Numbered from the stretch's first letter, positions 45,518-54,697 are shown. The stretch is DNA of 61,527 nt from an uncultured Eubacteriales bacterium (GCA_902767225.1 CACXGN010000013.1:1-61527), one strand, 5' to 3'. Made by a program: numbers and translations. The notes: generated by a model not told the origin, from the letters alone.

Positions 45518-46535
45518 CTTTGCTTTTATCTTCGATTTTCGCAGCGGAAATTCTCTTTTTAATTTCTTCTTTTGCTTTTATCAAAAGATTGACGTTATAT
45601 ATTAAAGATTCGGGCGTTAAATCTTCTTGATAGATCATAGAAGTAAGTCCTTTTGCCGTAAAATATTTTGCGTTTAATATCTGATCCCCGCGAGACGCCG
45701 CTTTGGGTAACGGAATAAGAAGGGTAGGTATCTTTTCGGATAGAAGTTCAAAAACGGCGTTTGAACCTGCCCTTGAAATGCACGCGTCGGATATTAAAAA
45801 GGCATAATCCATTTTGTCTACGAACTCAAACTGAGAGTATCCTTCGCCGTAAATATTTTTGACTTTATTATTTTTGCCGCAAATATGAAGTATATTATAA
45901 TCTTTAAGAAGTTCTTTAAGTGAATTTCTTAAAACCTCGTTTATTTTTTTAGCGCCTAAACTTCCGCCCGTAACCAAAATTACGGGCTTTATTTTTTTAA
46001 ATCCGAAATATTCGTAAAGTTTTTCTTTGCTTAAAGTATCGTCTTTTTTTCTGATAGGCGAGCCGACGTAAATTCCGTTCTTTAAGTTCTTCGCAGTCTC
46101 CGGAAAACTTGTTAAAACTTTTTTGCAATATCTTGAAGAGATCTTATTCGCAAGCCCAACAGTATAGTCGCTTTCGTGCGCAATTACCGGTATTTTTCTT
46201 TTTTTTGCGGCAAGAACTACGGGAAGAGAAACGTATCCGCCCTTTGAAAAAATTATGTCGGGTTTTAACTTATCTATAAGTTTCTCTGCGCTTTTTATCC
46301 CTTTATGCAAAGTAAACGGAATTTTAAGGTTTGAAAGGGTAAACTCTCTTTTGAGTTTTACGCAAGGTATTGAAAAATATGGTATTTTCGCTTTTGAAAC
46401 AATAGACTTTTCAATTCCGTTTTCGCTGCCTATATAATATATTTTATCGAATTTGTCTTTAAGATAGGGAAGAACCGCTAAATGCGGAGTGCAATGTCCG
46501 GCACTTCCGCCACCTGTTAAAATGATTGTTGCCAT
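45480..46535 (-). CDS. murG: UDP-GlcNAc:lipid I N-acetylglucosaminyltransferase MurG
   Basis: GT28-family enzyme that turns lipid I into lipid II at the inner membrane face. The 351-aa protein has the GGGSAGHCTPHLA loop, FSKGGYVSLPVVLAA, the HESDYTVGLANK motif typical of the clostridial MurG branch, and VTGGSLGAKKINEVLR and SRAGSNAVFELLSEKIP for the UDP-sugar. It is not in a division-cell-wall cluster here. The terminator of the surface-protein gene lies just upstream. Confidence 0.9.
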   Translation of the reverse strand: MATIILTGGGSAGHCTPHLAVLPYLKDKFDKIYYIGSENGIEKSIVSKAKIPYFSIPCVKLKREFTLSNLKIPFTLHKGIKSAEKLIDKLKPDIIFSKGGYVSLPVVLAAKKRKIPVIAHESDYTVGLANKISSRYCKKVLTSFPETAKNLKNGIYVGSPIRKKDDTLSKEKLYEYFGFKKIKPVILVTGGSLGAKKINEVLRNSLKELLKDYNILHICGKNNKVKNIYGEGYSQFEFVDKMDYAFLISDACISRAGSNAVFELLSEKIPTLLIPLPKAASRGDQILNAKYFTAKGLTSMIYQEDLTPESLIYNVNLLIKAKEEIKKRISAAKIEDKSKVIAQFLLNECKR

Positions 46536-46591
46536 ACATTATATATATGTGGAAAAACAGCCGATATATTCCGAATAAAAATTTAAAAAAT

Positions 46592-46615
46592 AAAGAGCGG
46601 ATTTTTCCGCTCTTT
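46592..46615 (-). terminator. Intrinsic terminator of the surface-protein gene
   Basis: AAAGAGCGGA (46592-46601) and TCCGCTCTTT (46606-46615) form a 10-bp stem; on the minus strand it is followed by ATTTTTTAAATTTTT. It separates the surface-protein gene from murG. Confidence 0.8.
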
Positions 46616-46636
46616 ATCAATCAATTTAGATTTATA

Positions 46637-49600
46637 TTAGTCGTTATTCTCGGGTTTTTCTTCTTCCGAAGTTTCTTGAACGTCTGATAAAGGTTCTTCG
46701 GTTTCCGCTTTTTCAGTAGAATCTCCCGTTCCGAAATCCATAACTTCGCCGTAAACATATTCGTCGGTTTCAGTTTTTTCGGTATTTAATTCTTCTGCTT
46801 CAACGGATTTAGCATCTTCTTCCGACTCTTTTTCGTCTTCGTAATCTTCGTAAGACTGTTTTAATATTTTTTCTTTCTTTTCTTTATTGCTGTATCTACT
46901 TGTAACTTTATAATGCGATTTCGCGTCGGTCGCGTTCGCTTTACGTTTTCCGACAAGCTTTTTAATAATAAGAGTTACAAGAGCGAACACAAGTGCTACC
47001 GCAAGAAGGATAGAGGATAAAGACATCCAGAAGGTTGCGGGATCGGAAGTTCCTGCACAGCCGGAATCGGTCTTTTCGTCTTCTCCGGAAGATGCGTAAG
47101 GATCAACTGAAACAGGATTTATTGTTCCATACATTGCATAAAGCATAGTGCAATCTTTGGATTGATTGAACGCCCAAACGTAACTGGGATCGTATGAAAT
47201 AAGTTTAGTCTCATCAGTCTGTTCGCTATTATAGCGAATTTCACGTTTATCAAGCGCTCTCGTGTTATAGATCCAATGTTCGCCGGTAGTGTCAACTCCG
47301 TTATTATAAATGGAATTATCTAACGCGTAAGCCTCGGAAAGGGGGTTGCCCGCCGTTATAAATGCCGTTTCAACAGAAGTGGGTTCGCTGAACGCGGAAG
47401 TATAGGTGAAAGGTGTGAAACTTTCGCTTGAAGTAAATGCATCCATAGTATAGAATACGGTGCCTTGCGAAGTTTCGCCAGTTCTTGAACCGTTCCACAT
47501 TTCAAGGCGAAGATTTAATGCGTCAGAACCTGCGGAAACGTAGAAAGTCAAAGTGAGCCAACCGTTTTCTCCCATAAGATCGGCAGTGATATTTTCAAAG
47601 CAAAGTTTTTTGGAATATTCTTTATCTTTGTTATATCCGTCGATATTTCCGGTAAATTTTAAGGTTGCGACGTCTTTGTTAGATAATTCGGAGCAATCGA
47701 CCAAATAAACGTTTGCCTTCGCGTCGCCGACAACTTTTACTTTAACGCTTATTTTAGCGTAGGTGATAGCGTCTTTCGTGGATGCGTTTATCTTAAACGC
47801 TTTTCCGATAAATCCGTAAGAAGACGCGGTCTGATTGTTTATCACGATCGCTTGGATATTCTTTTCTCCGTTATAATCGAGTAAACTCTTTATTTCGGAG
47901 AAGGACGTTTCGTAGTTGCCGAGATTTACAAATTTACTGTTTAAAAGTCCTGCGTAATTTCCGTCTGCATCTTTATTGACTCTGGTGTTAAAGTCAAATT
48001 TAGAATCGCTTTCGGATTCGCCGTCAATGTAGATGGTGTCCGGGGTAACGCCAAGATAATTTTTAACCGGCGTAATTTTAGAAACGATTTCACCGATAGC
48101 CTCGTTTGCAGGTTCGAGATAATACGAATCGTTTGAAGCATCCGAATATTCCTGATATCCCGCGTGGAGCGCAACGGTAACGGTTGAATTAGAATTAAAC
48201 AAAGTATAGTAATCGTAGTTTTCCGTTTTAACGTTAAATTCGTCGTATTCGTTGAAATTGCCTGTATAATAATTGAAGTCGGATAAAGTAACGTTTCCAG
48301 AAGACAAATCGTTATATGCAACGTTCTTAAAGTCTGCCGCCCCGATAACTATATATAAATAGAATGTTCTTTCGGTCTCATCGTAATAGGGGAAGGTGTT
48401 TTTAATTAAAACGTTGATTAACGTTTTGTCACCGATCGCAGTTAAGGTAGTAGCCTTCGTTTCAAGATAATCTATGTTGTCGTACAGGTTAACGTCGTAA
48501 ACGTAAACAGAAACTCCGTTTGCATCGAAAGTAGAGAGATTATTTTCAATGTAGAAACTAATCATAAAATAATTTTGTGGTTCTACTCTAAATAGTGACT
48601 CGTTTTCGATTTTTATTCCGTAAGAAGCATGATCTACAGTAACTTCGATTTGATCTTCCGTTATAGAAGTAATAGACGCGCTACTTTCTCCGGGGTAAAG
48701 TGTTTCGGTTGTTTGTCCGTTAGAATTTAGTCTTACGTATTCGCCGTTCATTTCAGAAACGTCGAGAGATTTTTTGAAAGGATCTGCCGCCAAAGAATCG
48801 CTCAAAGACATCGAGTAAACGAAAGCGTTTGCGCTATCGTAAGAATAATTTGCGGCGTTAACGTAAATTCCTTCTTCGCCTTTATATTTGAAAACTTCGG
48901 TATCGACTATTGTTGCGCCGATAGGTATTTCGTCAACTTTTTCATAGGTTAAATCGTCGAAGAAAACTGTTCCTTCAACGTAGTCGTTAGTCATGTTGGT
49001 TCCATTGCCGTAGCCGAGCCCCAAAGAAACGGTCACGGTGTTCGAATAGAAGTCGTCTGCTTTAACGTAGATAGTATATTGTTTCCAAGCGGAATTAGTA
49101 TCTATTCCGTAAATTCCGTAAACGGCTTGCGAATTGCTTTGGAAAGCATTTGATAGGGTAATGTTGGCTCCGATTTTTCCGGAAGTATTTTTCGCCTGTA
49201 AATTTCTGGTGTTTATAAATACAGTTATTTTGCCGTAAGTGCCTTTTTCAAGCGTAACCGTCGAAGACGAAGTTATTTTCATTGCCGTTCCTACGCCGTA
49301 TTTATTCGTAACGTAGTTATTAAGCATATAAATTTTCGTGCCGTTTGCGCCTTCATGCGTGCCGGGGTTTTTGAAAACGTTCGTGGTGACGGTTTCACTT
49401 GATACGTCGTCAATATAAGTTTTAACGACGAATTCTTTAACCATTTCCGCAATTTCGTCTTCGGACTTTTCCGGATAGCGGGTTTCGTAATCTTCTTTTA
49501 TATCGTCAACCGAGAAATCGCATTTATCTTGAAGATAGTATAAGAATCCCGAATCGTCGTATAATTTTTTAACGAGTTCTGCCCAAGAATCGGAATTAAC

Positions 49601-49897
49601 GTTGATAACGCCCGAATTTATAGATGATCTCGTTGAAGAATTATCGGTAGCCGCACTCGACCAACCGGTAATAGAAGATGTTTTGGGATAATCCGAGTAT
49701 TCAAGACTATACGAGTCGTATTCAAAAGAACCGTTTTGAATAACCGCTGGATCAACTTCGGATAAAGAGTAATGCGGCGGATCGTCTGTCGGTGTTTCGC
49801 CGCAAGCGGTCATAAAAAACAGCGAAAAGTAAACAGCGCAGAGTATGCATAAAACGATAATCGCCTTTGTTTTGATTTTGTTAAATAATTCAGCCAT
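46637..49897 (-). CDS. Large surface-exposed protein with CBM-like domains, C-terminal membrane helix and acidic cytoplasmic tail
   Basis: The 1086-aa protein has a hydrophobic export segment (about 11-30) ending in a lipobox-like FMTAC (Cys32), then about 920 extracellular residues rich in Ser, Thr, Asn and Tyr. Three beta-rich modules resemble carbohydrate-binding jelly rolls: an NGSFE...GW start (from about residue 54) ending in GTVFFDDLTYE, a middle one, and a last one with SYGFIGKAFKIN...LNLRLEMWNGS...GTVFYTMDAF. Residues 956-978 form a membrane helix, followed by KKLVGKRK and a 108-residue tail dominated by Glu and Asp. No sortase signal or catalytic motif was seen. AGGTGA precedes the ATG. 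It may bind glycans and signal or anchor inward. Confidence 0.8.
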   Translation of the reverse strand: MAELFNKIKTKAIIVLCILCAVYFSLFFMTACGETPTDDPPHYSLSEVDPAVIQNGSFEYDSYSLEYSDYPKTSSITGWSSAATDNSSTRSSINSGVINVNSDSWAELVKKLYDDSGFLYYLQDKCDFSVDDIKEDYETRYPEKSEDEIAEMVKEFVVKTYIDDVSSETVTTNVFKNPGTHEGANGTKIYMLNNYVTNKYGVGTAMKITSSSTVTLEKGTYGKITVFINTRNLQAKNTSGKIGANITLSNAFQSNSQAVYGIYGIDTNSAWKQYTIYVKADDFYSNTVTVSLGLGYGNGTNMTNDYVEGTVFFDDLTYEKVDEIPIGATIVDTEVFKYKGEEGIYVNAANYSYDSANAFVYSMSLSDSLAADPFKKSLDVSEMNGEYVRLNSNGQTTETLYPGESSASITSITEDQIEVTVDHASYGIKIENESLFRVEPQNYFMISFYIENNLSTFDANGVSVYVYDVNLYDNIDYLETKATTLTAIGDKTLINVLIKNTFPYYDETERTFYLYIVIGAADFKNVAYNDLSSGNVTLSDFNYYTGNFNEYDEFNVKTENYDYYTLFNSNSTVTVALHAGYQEYSDASNDSYYLEPANEAIGEIVSKITPVKNYLGVTPDTIYIDGESESDSKFDFNTRVNKDADGNYAGLLNSKFVNLGNYETSFSEIKSLLDYNGEKNIQAIVINNQTASSYGFIGKAFKINASTKDAITYAKISVKVKVVGDAKANVYLVDCSELSNKDVATLKFTGNIDGYNKDKEYSKKLCFENITADLMGENGWLTLTFYVSAGSDALNLRLEMWNGSRTGETSQGTVFYTMDAFTSSESFTPFTYTSAFSEPTSVETAFITAGNPLSEAYALDNSIYNNGVDTTGEHWIYNTRALDKREIRYNSEQTDETKLISYDPSYVWAFNQSKDCTMLYAMYGTINPVSVDPYASSGEDEKTDSGCAGTSDPATFWMSLSSILLAVALVFALVTLIIKKLVGKRKANATDAKSHYKVTSRYSNKEKKEKILKQSYEDYEDEKESEEDAKSVEAEELNTEKTETDEYVYGEVMDFGTGDSTEKAETEEPLSDVQETSEEEKPENND

Positions 49898-49916
49898 AAT
49901 TCACCTAAAACTTTTC

Positions 49917-49932
49917 ACCGAAATCGGTGATT
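49917..49932 (-). promoter_or_regulatory. Hairpin in the 5' leader of the surface-protein mRNA
   Basis: TCACCGA and TCGGTGA form a perfect 7-bp stem with a 2-nt gap in the DNA (an effective 6-bp stem with a 4-nt loop in RNA), ending about 11 nt before the ribosome binding site. It may affect translation or stability. Confidence 0.35.
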
Positions 49933-49946
49933 AATAAATCTTTCCT

Positions 49947-49975
49947 ATTATACATTATTTTTTTTGTAAAATCAA
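49947..49975 (-). promoter_or_regulatory. Promoter of the surface-protein gene
   Basis: On the minus strand TTGATT (49970-49975) and TATAAT (49947-49952) are 17 bp apart; the leader is about 43 nt. Confidence 0.7.
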
Positions 49976-50045
49976 CATAAAAAGCGAAATTATATAAAAT
50001 TGTATAATAATATTTAAAAATAAATTAAACGTATATACTAAAATT

Positions 50046-50426
50046 ATGGCAAAAACAAAAAAAGTATATATAAAAAAATATTTATATCCGTGCCTTACGG
50101 GGCTTGCTGCCGGTGCGGCAAACGGTTTATTCGGTGGCGGCGGAGGGATGGTCGTGGTGCCGATGCTTTCTTACTTAATGAAATATAATCAAAAAAATTC
50201 GCAGGCAACTGCGATTTTGATAATTTTGCCGTTATCTGTTTTAAGCGGAATTTTATATGCGGCGTTCGGATCTTTTGATTTGGGAGTTGGATTGCCTGTC
50301 GGTGGAGGTGTAATAATCGGCGGGATCATAGGTTCGTTTATTCTACCTAAGATTTCTTCAAAAATTCTTAAAATCATATTTTCGGTTTTAATGCTCGTTG
50401 CGGGGGTAAGGTTGGCAATACTTTAA
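50046..50426 (+). CDS. TauE/SafE (TSUP) transporter, first half-size subunit
   Basis: The 126-aa membrane protein matches one half of a TauE/SafE-type anion exporter: the family motif LAAGAANGLFGGGGGMVVVPML is at residues about 19-40, followed by three more helices with SGILYAAFG and GGIIGSFILPKI. Full-length members are about 250 aa with two such repeats. The next gene supplies the second repeat, so both halves probably form one transporter. The substrate is unknown. No clear ribosome binding site precedes the ATG. Confidence 0.85.
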   Translation: MAKTKKVYIKKYLYPCLTGLAAGAANGLFGGGGGMVVVPMLSYLMKYNQKNSQATAILIILPLSVLSGILYAAFGSFDLGVGLPVGGGVIIGGIIGSFILPKISSKILKIIFSVLMLVAGVRLAIL

Positions 50427-50797
50427 TGAATATTTTTCTTTTTATAATTTCGGGACTTTTGGGCGGAATACTCGGCGGCATGGGTATGGGCGGCGGAACG
50501 CTTCTAATCCCGATTTTAACTATATTTTTGGGAATAAATCAGCATACGGCGCAAGCGGTTAATCTTATCGCGTTTATCCCTATGGCTATAATTTCGATCA
50601 TTATTCATTTAAAAAATAAATTGATAAAATTTGATCGGATACTTTTTATAATTATTCCCGGTCTTATAACGTGCGCCGTAGGGAGCTATATCGCAAAAAT
50701 TATCGAAGGGGAAACGCTTTCAAAAATCTTCGGATTATTCTTAATTATTCTTTCAATATTTCAAATTTTCAATATACTAAAAAACAATAAAAAATAG
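50426..50797 (+). CDS. TauE/SafE (TSUP) transporter, second half-size subunit
   Basis: The 123-aa membrane protein carries the second repeat: SGLLGGILGGMGMGGGTLLIPIL at residues 9-31, then NQHTAQAVNLIAFIP and GSYIAKII. It overlaps the first half by 1 nt (shared ATG/TAA), so the two are made in a fixed ratio. This is not a frameshifted single gene: each half begins with its own ATG at a repeat boundary. The following 50798-51000 is AT-rich without a credible gene. Confidence 0.85.
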   Translation: MNIFLFIISGLLGGILGGMGMGGGTLLIPILTIFLGINQHTAQAVNLIAFIPMAIISIIIHLKNKLIKFDRILFIIIPGLITCAVGSYIAKIIEGETLSKIFGLFLIILSIFQIFNILKNNKK

Positions 50798-51000
50798 AAA
50801 GCCTTTTGTGCGATTTGCTATGATAATTCTTATTATAGAAATAAAAGGTGATAAATTTTATCTTATTATGATTATAATTTTCAAAAGAGTAATAAATATT
50901 TATCTAATTGTTCTTAAATTAACAAAAAAAATGCATAAATTTTTAAAAAAACATCTATACAAACACAATATGTTGTGTTATAATTTATAAAAATTCTTGT

Positions 51001-52527
51001 ATGGTGGATAAATTGGAAAAAATAGCTATTATCGATTTAGGCTCTAACACGGCAAGGCTTCTTTTGGTATCTATTAAAGATAACGGTCATTTTCAAATCA
51101 TAGACCAATTAAAGGAAGCCCCAAGAATAGGCGAGGGTATGGAAAAAGACGGGTTTTTAAAACCCGCCAGAATTCAGGAAACTATTAAAACCCTTAAAAT
51201 GTTCCGTAAACTTTGCGACGCGAACGGTATCGAAAGAATTATTGCCGTTGCGACAGCCGCGGTCAGAAAAGCGCTTAACCAGCGCAGTTTTTTGGACGAA
51301 GTTTCGGCAACCTGCGGAATTAAACTTCGCGTTTTAAGTGCGGAAGAAGAAGCGATTTACGTTTATCGCGGCGTTATTAACACGATGGATATTCCGAAAG
51401 GTATTGTTTTGGAAATCGGTGGTGGTAGCACAAAAATCGTTTATTATAATAGGCGTAACTTATTAAATTATGCTACTCTTCCTTTCGGATCGATCACTTT
51501 AACTGAAATGTTTGCGCAAGAGAACTTATCTCCGGCGGAACAGACGAATAGGATTGAAAAATTCTTTACCGAACAACTCGAAAAGATAGAGTGGCTTAAA
51601 GAAGTTGATCCCGAAACTCAGATGATAGGGGTTGGCGGTTCTTTCAGAAATCTTTGCAGAATGACGAAGATAATGAAAAAATATCCGCTTAAAAACATAC
51701 ATAACTACGTTGTTAAAAACGACGATTTTAATCACGCTTATAATCTTATCAGCGGGCTTGACCTTGATAAAAAGAAAAAGATCAAGGGTTTAAGCAGCGG
51801 AAGGGCGGATATTCTTCCCGCGGCTTTTGCGGCGATGAGCGCGTTTAAAAAGTATATGGGGCTTGGCGACATTGTAATAAGCGGAAGCGGGCTTAGAACG
51901 GGTATTTTGTTTAATTACGCAATGCCGTCGACCATTGAAAAACCCGTTTCAGACGTTCTGACTAATAGTTTAAGTGACGTTGCGGACTTTAATGGTCTAA
52001 ATATTAAGCATACAGAAGCAGTTGTTTCGCTTTCTATTCAACTATTTAAGCAACTTAGGGTTTTGCATAAATTCCCAAGGCAGTATTTGAAGATATTAAA
52101 GGTTGCGTCATATCTGTATGAAACAGGTAAGAACGTAAGTTTTTATAACTTTGAAAAGCATAGCGGATATATAATTCTTAACTCGAATATTTACGGAATT
52201 TCGCATAGGGATTTGGTTTTGGCGTCTTTTGTTGCGTCGAACAATGCGATTGAAGATATTAACCAGTTCGACTGGACGAGATACCGTGATCTGGTTTCGG
52301 ACGAGGATATTGACGTAGTTAAAAAGATGGGCGTTATGCTTAGGATCGCTTATTGTCTTGACAGAAGTCTTTCTTCGGTAGTTAAAGGAATTAACTGTGA
52401 TATTTTAGGCGATTCCGTTATAATGAAAACCGAACTTGACGGAGACGCGACGCTTGAAATCAATTCCGCAATGGAAATAAGCGACGATTTCAGAAAGATA
52501 TTCAGAAAAAATCTTGAAATATTATAA
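51001..52527 (+). CDS. Ppx/GppA family phosphatase
   Basis: Exopolyphosphatase/pppGpp phosphatase family protein of 508 aa. The actin-like ATPase fold shows IAIIDLGSNTARLLLVSI, VATAAVRKA, VLEIGGGSTKIV and ISGSGLRTGIL; a C-terminal HD-like helical region follows from about residue 330. Whether it prefers polyphosphate or pppGpp is open. TATAAT (50979-50984) lies close to the ATG; a TTG at 51013 preceded by GGTGGA is an alternative start. Confidence 0.9.
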   Translation: MVDKLEKIAIIDLGSNTARLLLVSIKDNGHFQIIDQLKEAPRIGEGMEKDGFLKPARIQETIKTLKMFRKLCDANGIERIIAVATAAVRKALNQRSFLDEVSATCGIKLRVLSAEEEAIYVYRGVINTMDIPKGIVLEIGGGSTKIVYYNRRNLLNYATLPFGSITLTEMFAQENLSPAEQTNRIEKFFTEQLEKIEWLKEVDPETQMIGVGGSFRNLCRMTKIMKKYPLKNIHNYVVKNDDFNHAYNLISGLDLDKKKKIKGLSSGRADILPAAFAAMSAFKKYMGLGDIVISGSGLRTGILFNYAMPSTIEKPVSDVLTNSLSDVADFNGLNIKHTEAVVSLSIQLFKQLRVLHKFPRQYLKILKVASYLYETGKNVSFYNFEKHSGYIILNSNIYGISHRDLVLASFVASNNAIEDINQFDWTRYRDLVSDEDIDVVKKMGVMLRIAYCLDRSLSSVVKGINCDILGDSVIMKTELDGDATLEINSAMEISDDFRKIFRKNLEIL

Positions 52528-52534
52528 GTAACCT

Positions 52535-52557
52535 ATCGCCGCATATTTTGCGGCGAT
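52535..52557 (+). terminator. Hairpin after the ppx gene, weak terminator
   Basis: ATCGCCGCA (52535-52543) pairs with TGCGGCGAT (52549-52557). The T-run is short (TAGTTT), so it may terminate only in part or mark an mRNA end. Confidence 0.55.
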
Positions 52558-52576
52558 TAGTTTAAACGGAGAATTT

Positions 52577-53584
52577 ATGGGCGTTATAAAACTTGCTATC
52601 GACTTTGATAGCGTTAAAACGAATATTTATATGCTCGGTAGCGGCATGGTTTTGAGCGAGCCTACCGTTGCTGCCGTCGGCATAGATGGGAAAGACGAGA
52701 TAAAAGCCTTTGGCGAAGATGCAAAAAAACTTATCGGCAAAACTTCCGAAAACACAAAAATAGTTTTTCCCGTATTTGAAGGCGAAATCGTAAACGAAAA
52801 GGTTGCTTCTAAACTTTTAACCGCTTTTTTAAGAAAAATAGGGATAAAAAGCAGGCTTGCAAACGTTCACGCGGTTATGAGCGTGCCGTGCGGCGCTTCG
52901 TCAGACCTAATTCAAAAATACAGTTTGATTGCCTCAAATTCCGGAATTTCCAAAGTATATTTTGTTGAAGCGCCTATTCTTGCAGCGCTTGGTCAAAGAT
53001 TGCCGCTTACCGATTCATCACCTTGTTTTTTAGTTGATATGGCGGGCGGAACGACGAATATTGCGGCTGTTTCTCTCGATGGAATTATTGCTGGAATTTC
53101 TGTAAACTTCGGTGCTAATAAAATCAGCACGGATATAATTGACTATATTGCCGAAAATTTCGGATTACAAATAGGACTTTTAACTGCCGAAAGGCTTAAA
53201 AAGGAAATAGGGAGTTTATACAGTAACGACGGGCTTTCTACGGTTGTTAACGGAAGAGATATAAAAACCGGAACACCGAGGGCTGTTTCGATTAAGGCTG
53301 CCGATATTTTTGAACCGACAAAAATATATTACGATAAAGTTTGCGAACTTGTTATGGCAGTATTAGTTAAACTTCCGCCCGAAGTTTCGGCAGAAATAAG
53401 GCATAAAGGTATTTATTTTTCCGGCGAGGCGTCTATGGTATACGGTCTTGAACAATATTATGCGGATAAGTTCCAAATTCAGGTCAACGTTTCCGAAAAT
53501 GCGGATATGAGCGTTGCTTTCGGCGGTGGGATCGCTATGGGCGATCAGGCGGTTTTAAATAAAATCTCTATAAAAACGAAATAA
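52577..53584 (+). CDS. Divergent MreB-like actin homologue
   Basis: The 335-aa protein has the actin ATPase pattern: IKLAIDFDSVKTNIYM (phosphate 1), FLVDMAGGTTNIAAVSLDG (phosphate 2) and YFSGEASMVYGLEQYYADKF (adenosine region), with VHAVMSVPCG and FVEAPILAALGQRLPL as in MreB. The usual MreB GTAN and SVxGRD texts are altered, so it is a divergent member. It lies upstream of minD-minE, where mreB-mreC-mreD-minC would be expected in other bacteria. Likely cytoskeletal, at the membrane. Confidence 0.8.
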   Translation: MGVIKLAIDFDSVKTNIYMLGSGMVLSEPTVAAVGIDGKDEIKAFGEDAKKLIGKTSENTKIVFPVFEGEIVNEKVASKLLTAFLRKIGIKSRLANVHAVMSVPCGASSDLIQKYSLIASNSGISKVYFVEAPILAALGQRLPLTDSSPCFLVDMAGGTTNIAAVSLDGIIAGISVNFGANKISTDIIDYIAENFGLQIGLLTAERLKKEIGSLYSNDGLSTVVNGRDIKTGTPRAVSIKAADIFEPTKIYYDKVCELVMAVLVKLPPEVSAEIRHKGIYFSGEASMVYGLEQYYADKFQIQVNVSENADMSVAFGGGIAMGDQAVLNKISIKTK

Positions 53585-53606
53585 ATAATCGATTAGACAT
53601 TAAAAA

Positions 53607-53646
53607 GCGTATTTTTGATTAAAAAGTCAAAATACGCCTTTTTTTT
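53607..53646 (+). terminator. Intrinsic terminator between the MreB-like gene and minD
   Basis: GCGTATTTTTGA (53607-53618) pairs, with one bulge, with TCAAAATACGC (53627-53637), followed by eight T. A -10-like TATAAT (53652-53657) lies just behind it without a clear -35. Confidence 0.8.
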
Positions 53647-53675
53647 ATATATATAATTTCCGCAAGGAGTTCGTA

Positions 53676-54464
53676 ATGGCAAAAAAAATCGTTATAACGT
53701 CGGGTAAGGGCGGGGTCGGCAAAACGACTTTGACCGCAAATCTCGGAATTGCGTTATCGTCTATGGGGCTTAGAGTTGCACTTATCGACGTAGACTTCGG
53801 GCTAAATAATTTAGACGTTGCACTCGGCGTTGAAAATAAAGTTTTATACGACGTTTCAGACATTTTAAATGGGCGTTGCAGAGTAAAGCAAGCGCTTGTT
53901 CAACATAACGTTTTTAAAAATTTATTCGTTTTGCCTTCGGATAATCTTTCTGTAAACGCTAACGTAACAGGACAGAACATAAAACTTATTATTGACAGCA
54001 TTTCGTCAGTATTTGACTATATAATTTTAGATTGTCCAGCGGGGATAGACGTAGGCTTTCACAGAGCGGTTTCATGTGCGGATAGGGCGATTTTGGTCAC
54101 CACTCCGAATTTAACCAGTTTAAGAGACGCAGATAAAGTTGTCTCAATTCTAAAAAGTTATAAACTCGATAAAATTAACCTTGTGGTTAATAGAGTTAGG
54201 GGTGATTTGATAATGGGTAAAAAATCCATTGACTACTTCGATATAGAATCAATGCTTAAAATCGAACTTTTGGGCGTTTTGCCGGAAGAAGATAACGTTT
54301 TTTTGTCAAGCGGATATACTTTGCCTCGCGGTTCAACTTCTTATAAGGCGTATAAATATCTGGCGGAAAACTTGCATTTCAATAAGAAAAGAATAATTAA
54401 TCTTACGGATAAGTATTCGGGATTTTTCGGAAGTATCAGAAGGAGTATAAAAAGAAGCGTATGA
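53676..54464 (+). CDS. minD: Septum-site-determining ATPase MinD
   Basis: Deviant-Walker ATPase of 262 aa: GKGGVGKT at residues 10-17 (with signature Lys11), LIDVDFGLNNLDVALG, and DCPAGIDVGFHRAV. The C-terminus GFFGSIRRSIKRS can form the membrane-binding amphipathic helix. It places the division site together with MinE; no minC is adjacent. AAGGAG precedes the ATG. It overlaps minE by 4 nt. Confidence 0.93.
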   Translation: MAKKIVITSGKGGVGKTTLTANLGIALSSMGLRVALIDVDFGLNNLDVALGVENKVLYDVSDILNGRCRVKQALVQHNVFKNLFVLPSDNLSVNANVTGQNIKLIIDSISSVFDYIILDCPAGIDVGFHRAVSCADRAILVTTPNLTSLRDADKVVSILKSYKLDKINLVVNRVRGDLIMGKKSIDYFDIESMLKIELLGVLPEEDNVFLSSGYTLPRGSTSYKAYKYLAENLHFNKKRIINLTDKYSGFFGSIRRSIKRSV

Positions 54465-54697
54465 AAAAAAATAAAAATGAAATTGCAAGGATCGAAACTC
54501 TTTTAAAAAGCGATAGATTTAATCTTTCAGAAGGTTTTTCGGAAGTTTTTTTAGGCGATTTATTTAACTTACTTTCAGATTATTTTGATATTAAAAGACC
54601 CCCTGAAACTTCTATGACAAAAAGTTCCGATGGCTACGTTATAGATATAAAATTTACTGCGGGAAGAATAAAATATTTTTCGGTAGTGCCGAAATAA
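54461..54697 (+). CDS. minE: Cell division topological specificity factor MinE
   Basis: The 78-aa protein matches the MinE topological-specificity domain: LLKSDRFNLSEGF, DLFNLLSDYFDI and YVIDIKFTAGRIKYFSVVP, ending like MinE proteins. The N-terminal anti-MinCD/membrane segment (MKKNKNEIARIE) is short and lacks the hydrophobic membrane-targeting residues of E. coli MinE. It starts inside the minD stop, as usual. With MinD it could oscillate or form gradients. Confidence 0.8.
   Translation: MKKNKNEIARIETLLKSDRFNLSEGFSEVFLGDLFNLLSDYFDIKRPPETSMTKSSDGYVIDIKFTAGRIKYFSVVPK

Noticed and set aside
50046..50797. Frameshifted single TauE/SafE gene
   Set aside because: Each half starts with its own ATG at a repeat boundary and the halves overlap by 1 nt as in coupled genes; no remnant of one frame continues into the other.
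50808..50990. 60-codon frame between the TauE/SafE pair and ppx
   Set aside because: It has low-complexity Ile/Lys composition, no ribosome binding site, and covers the ppx promoter region.
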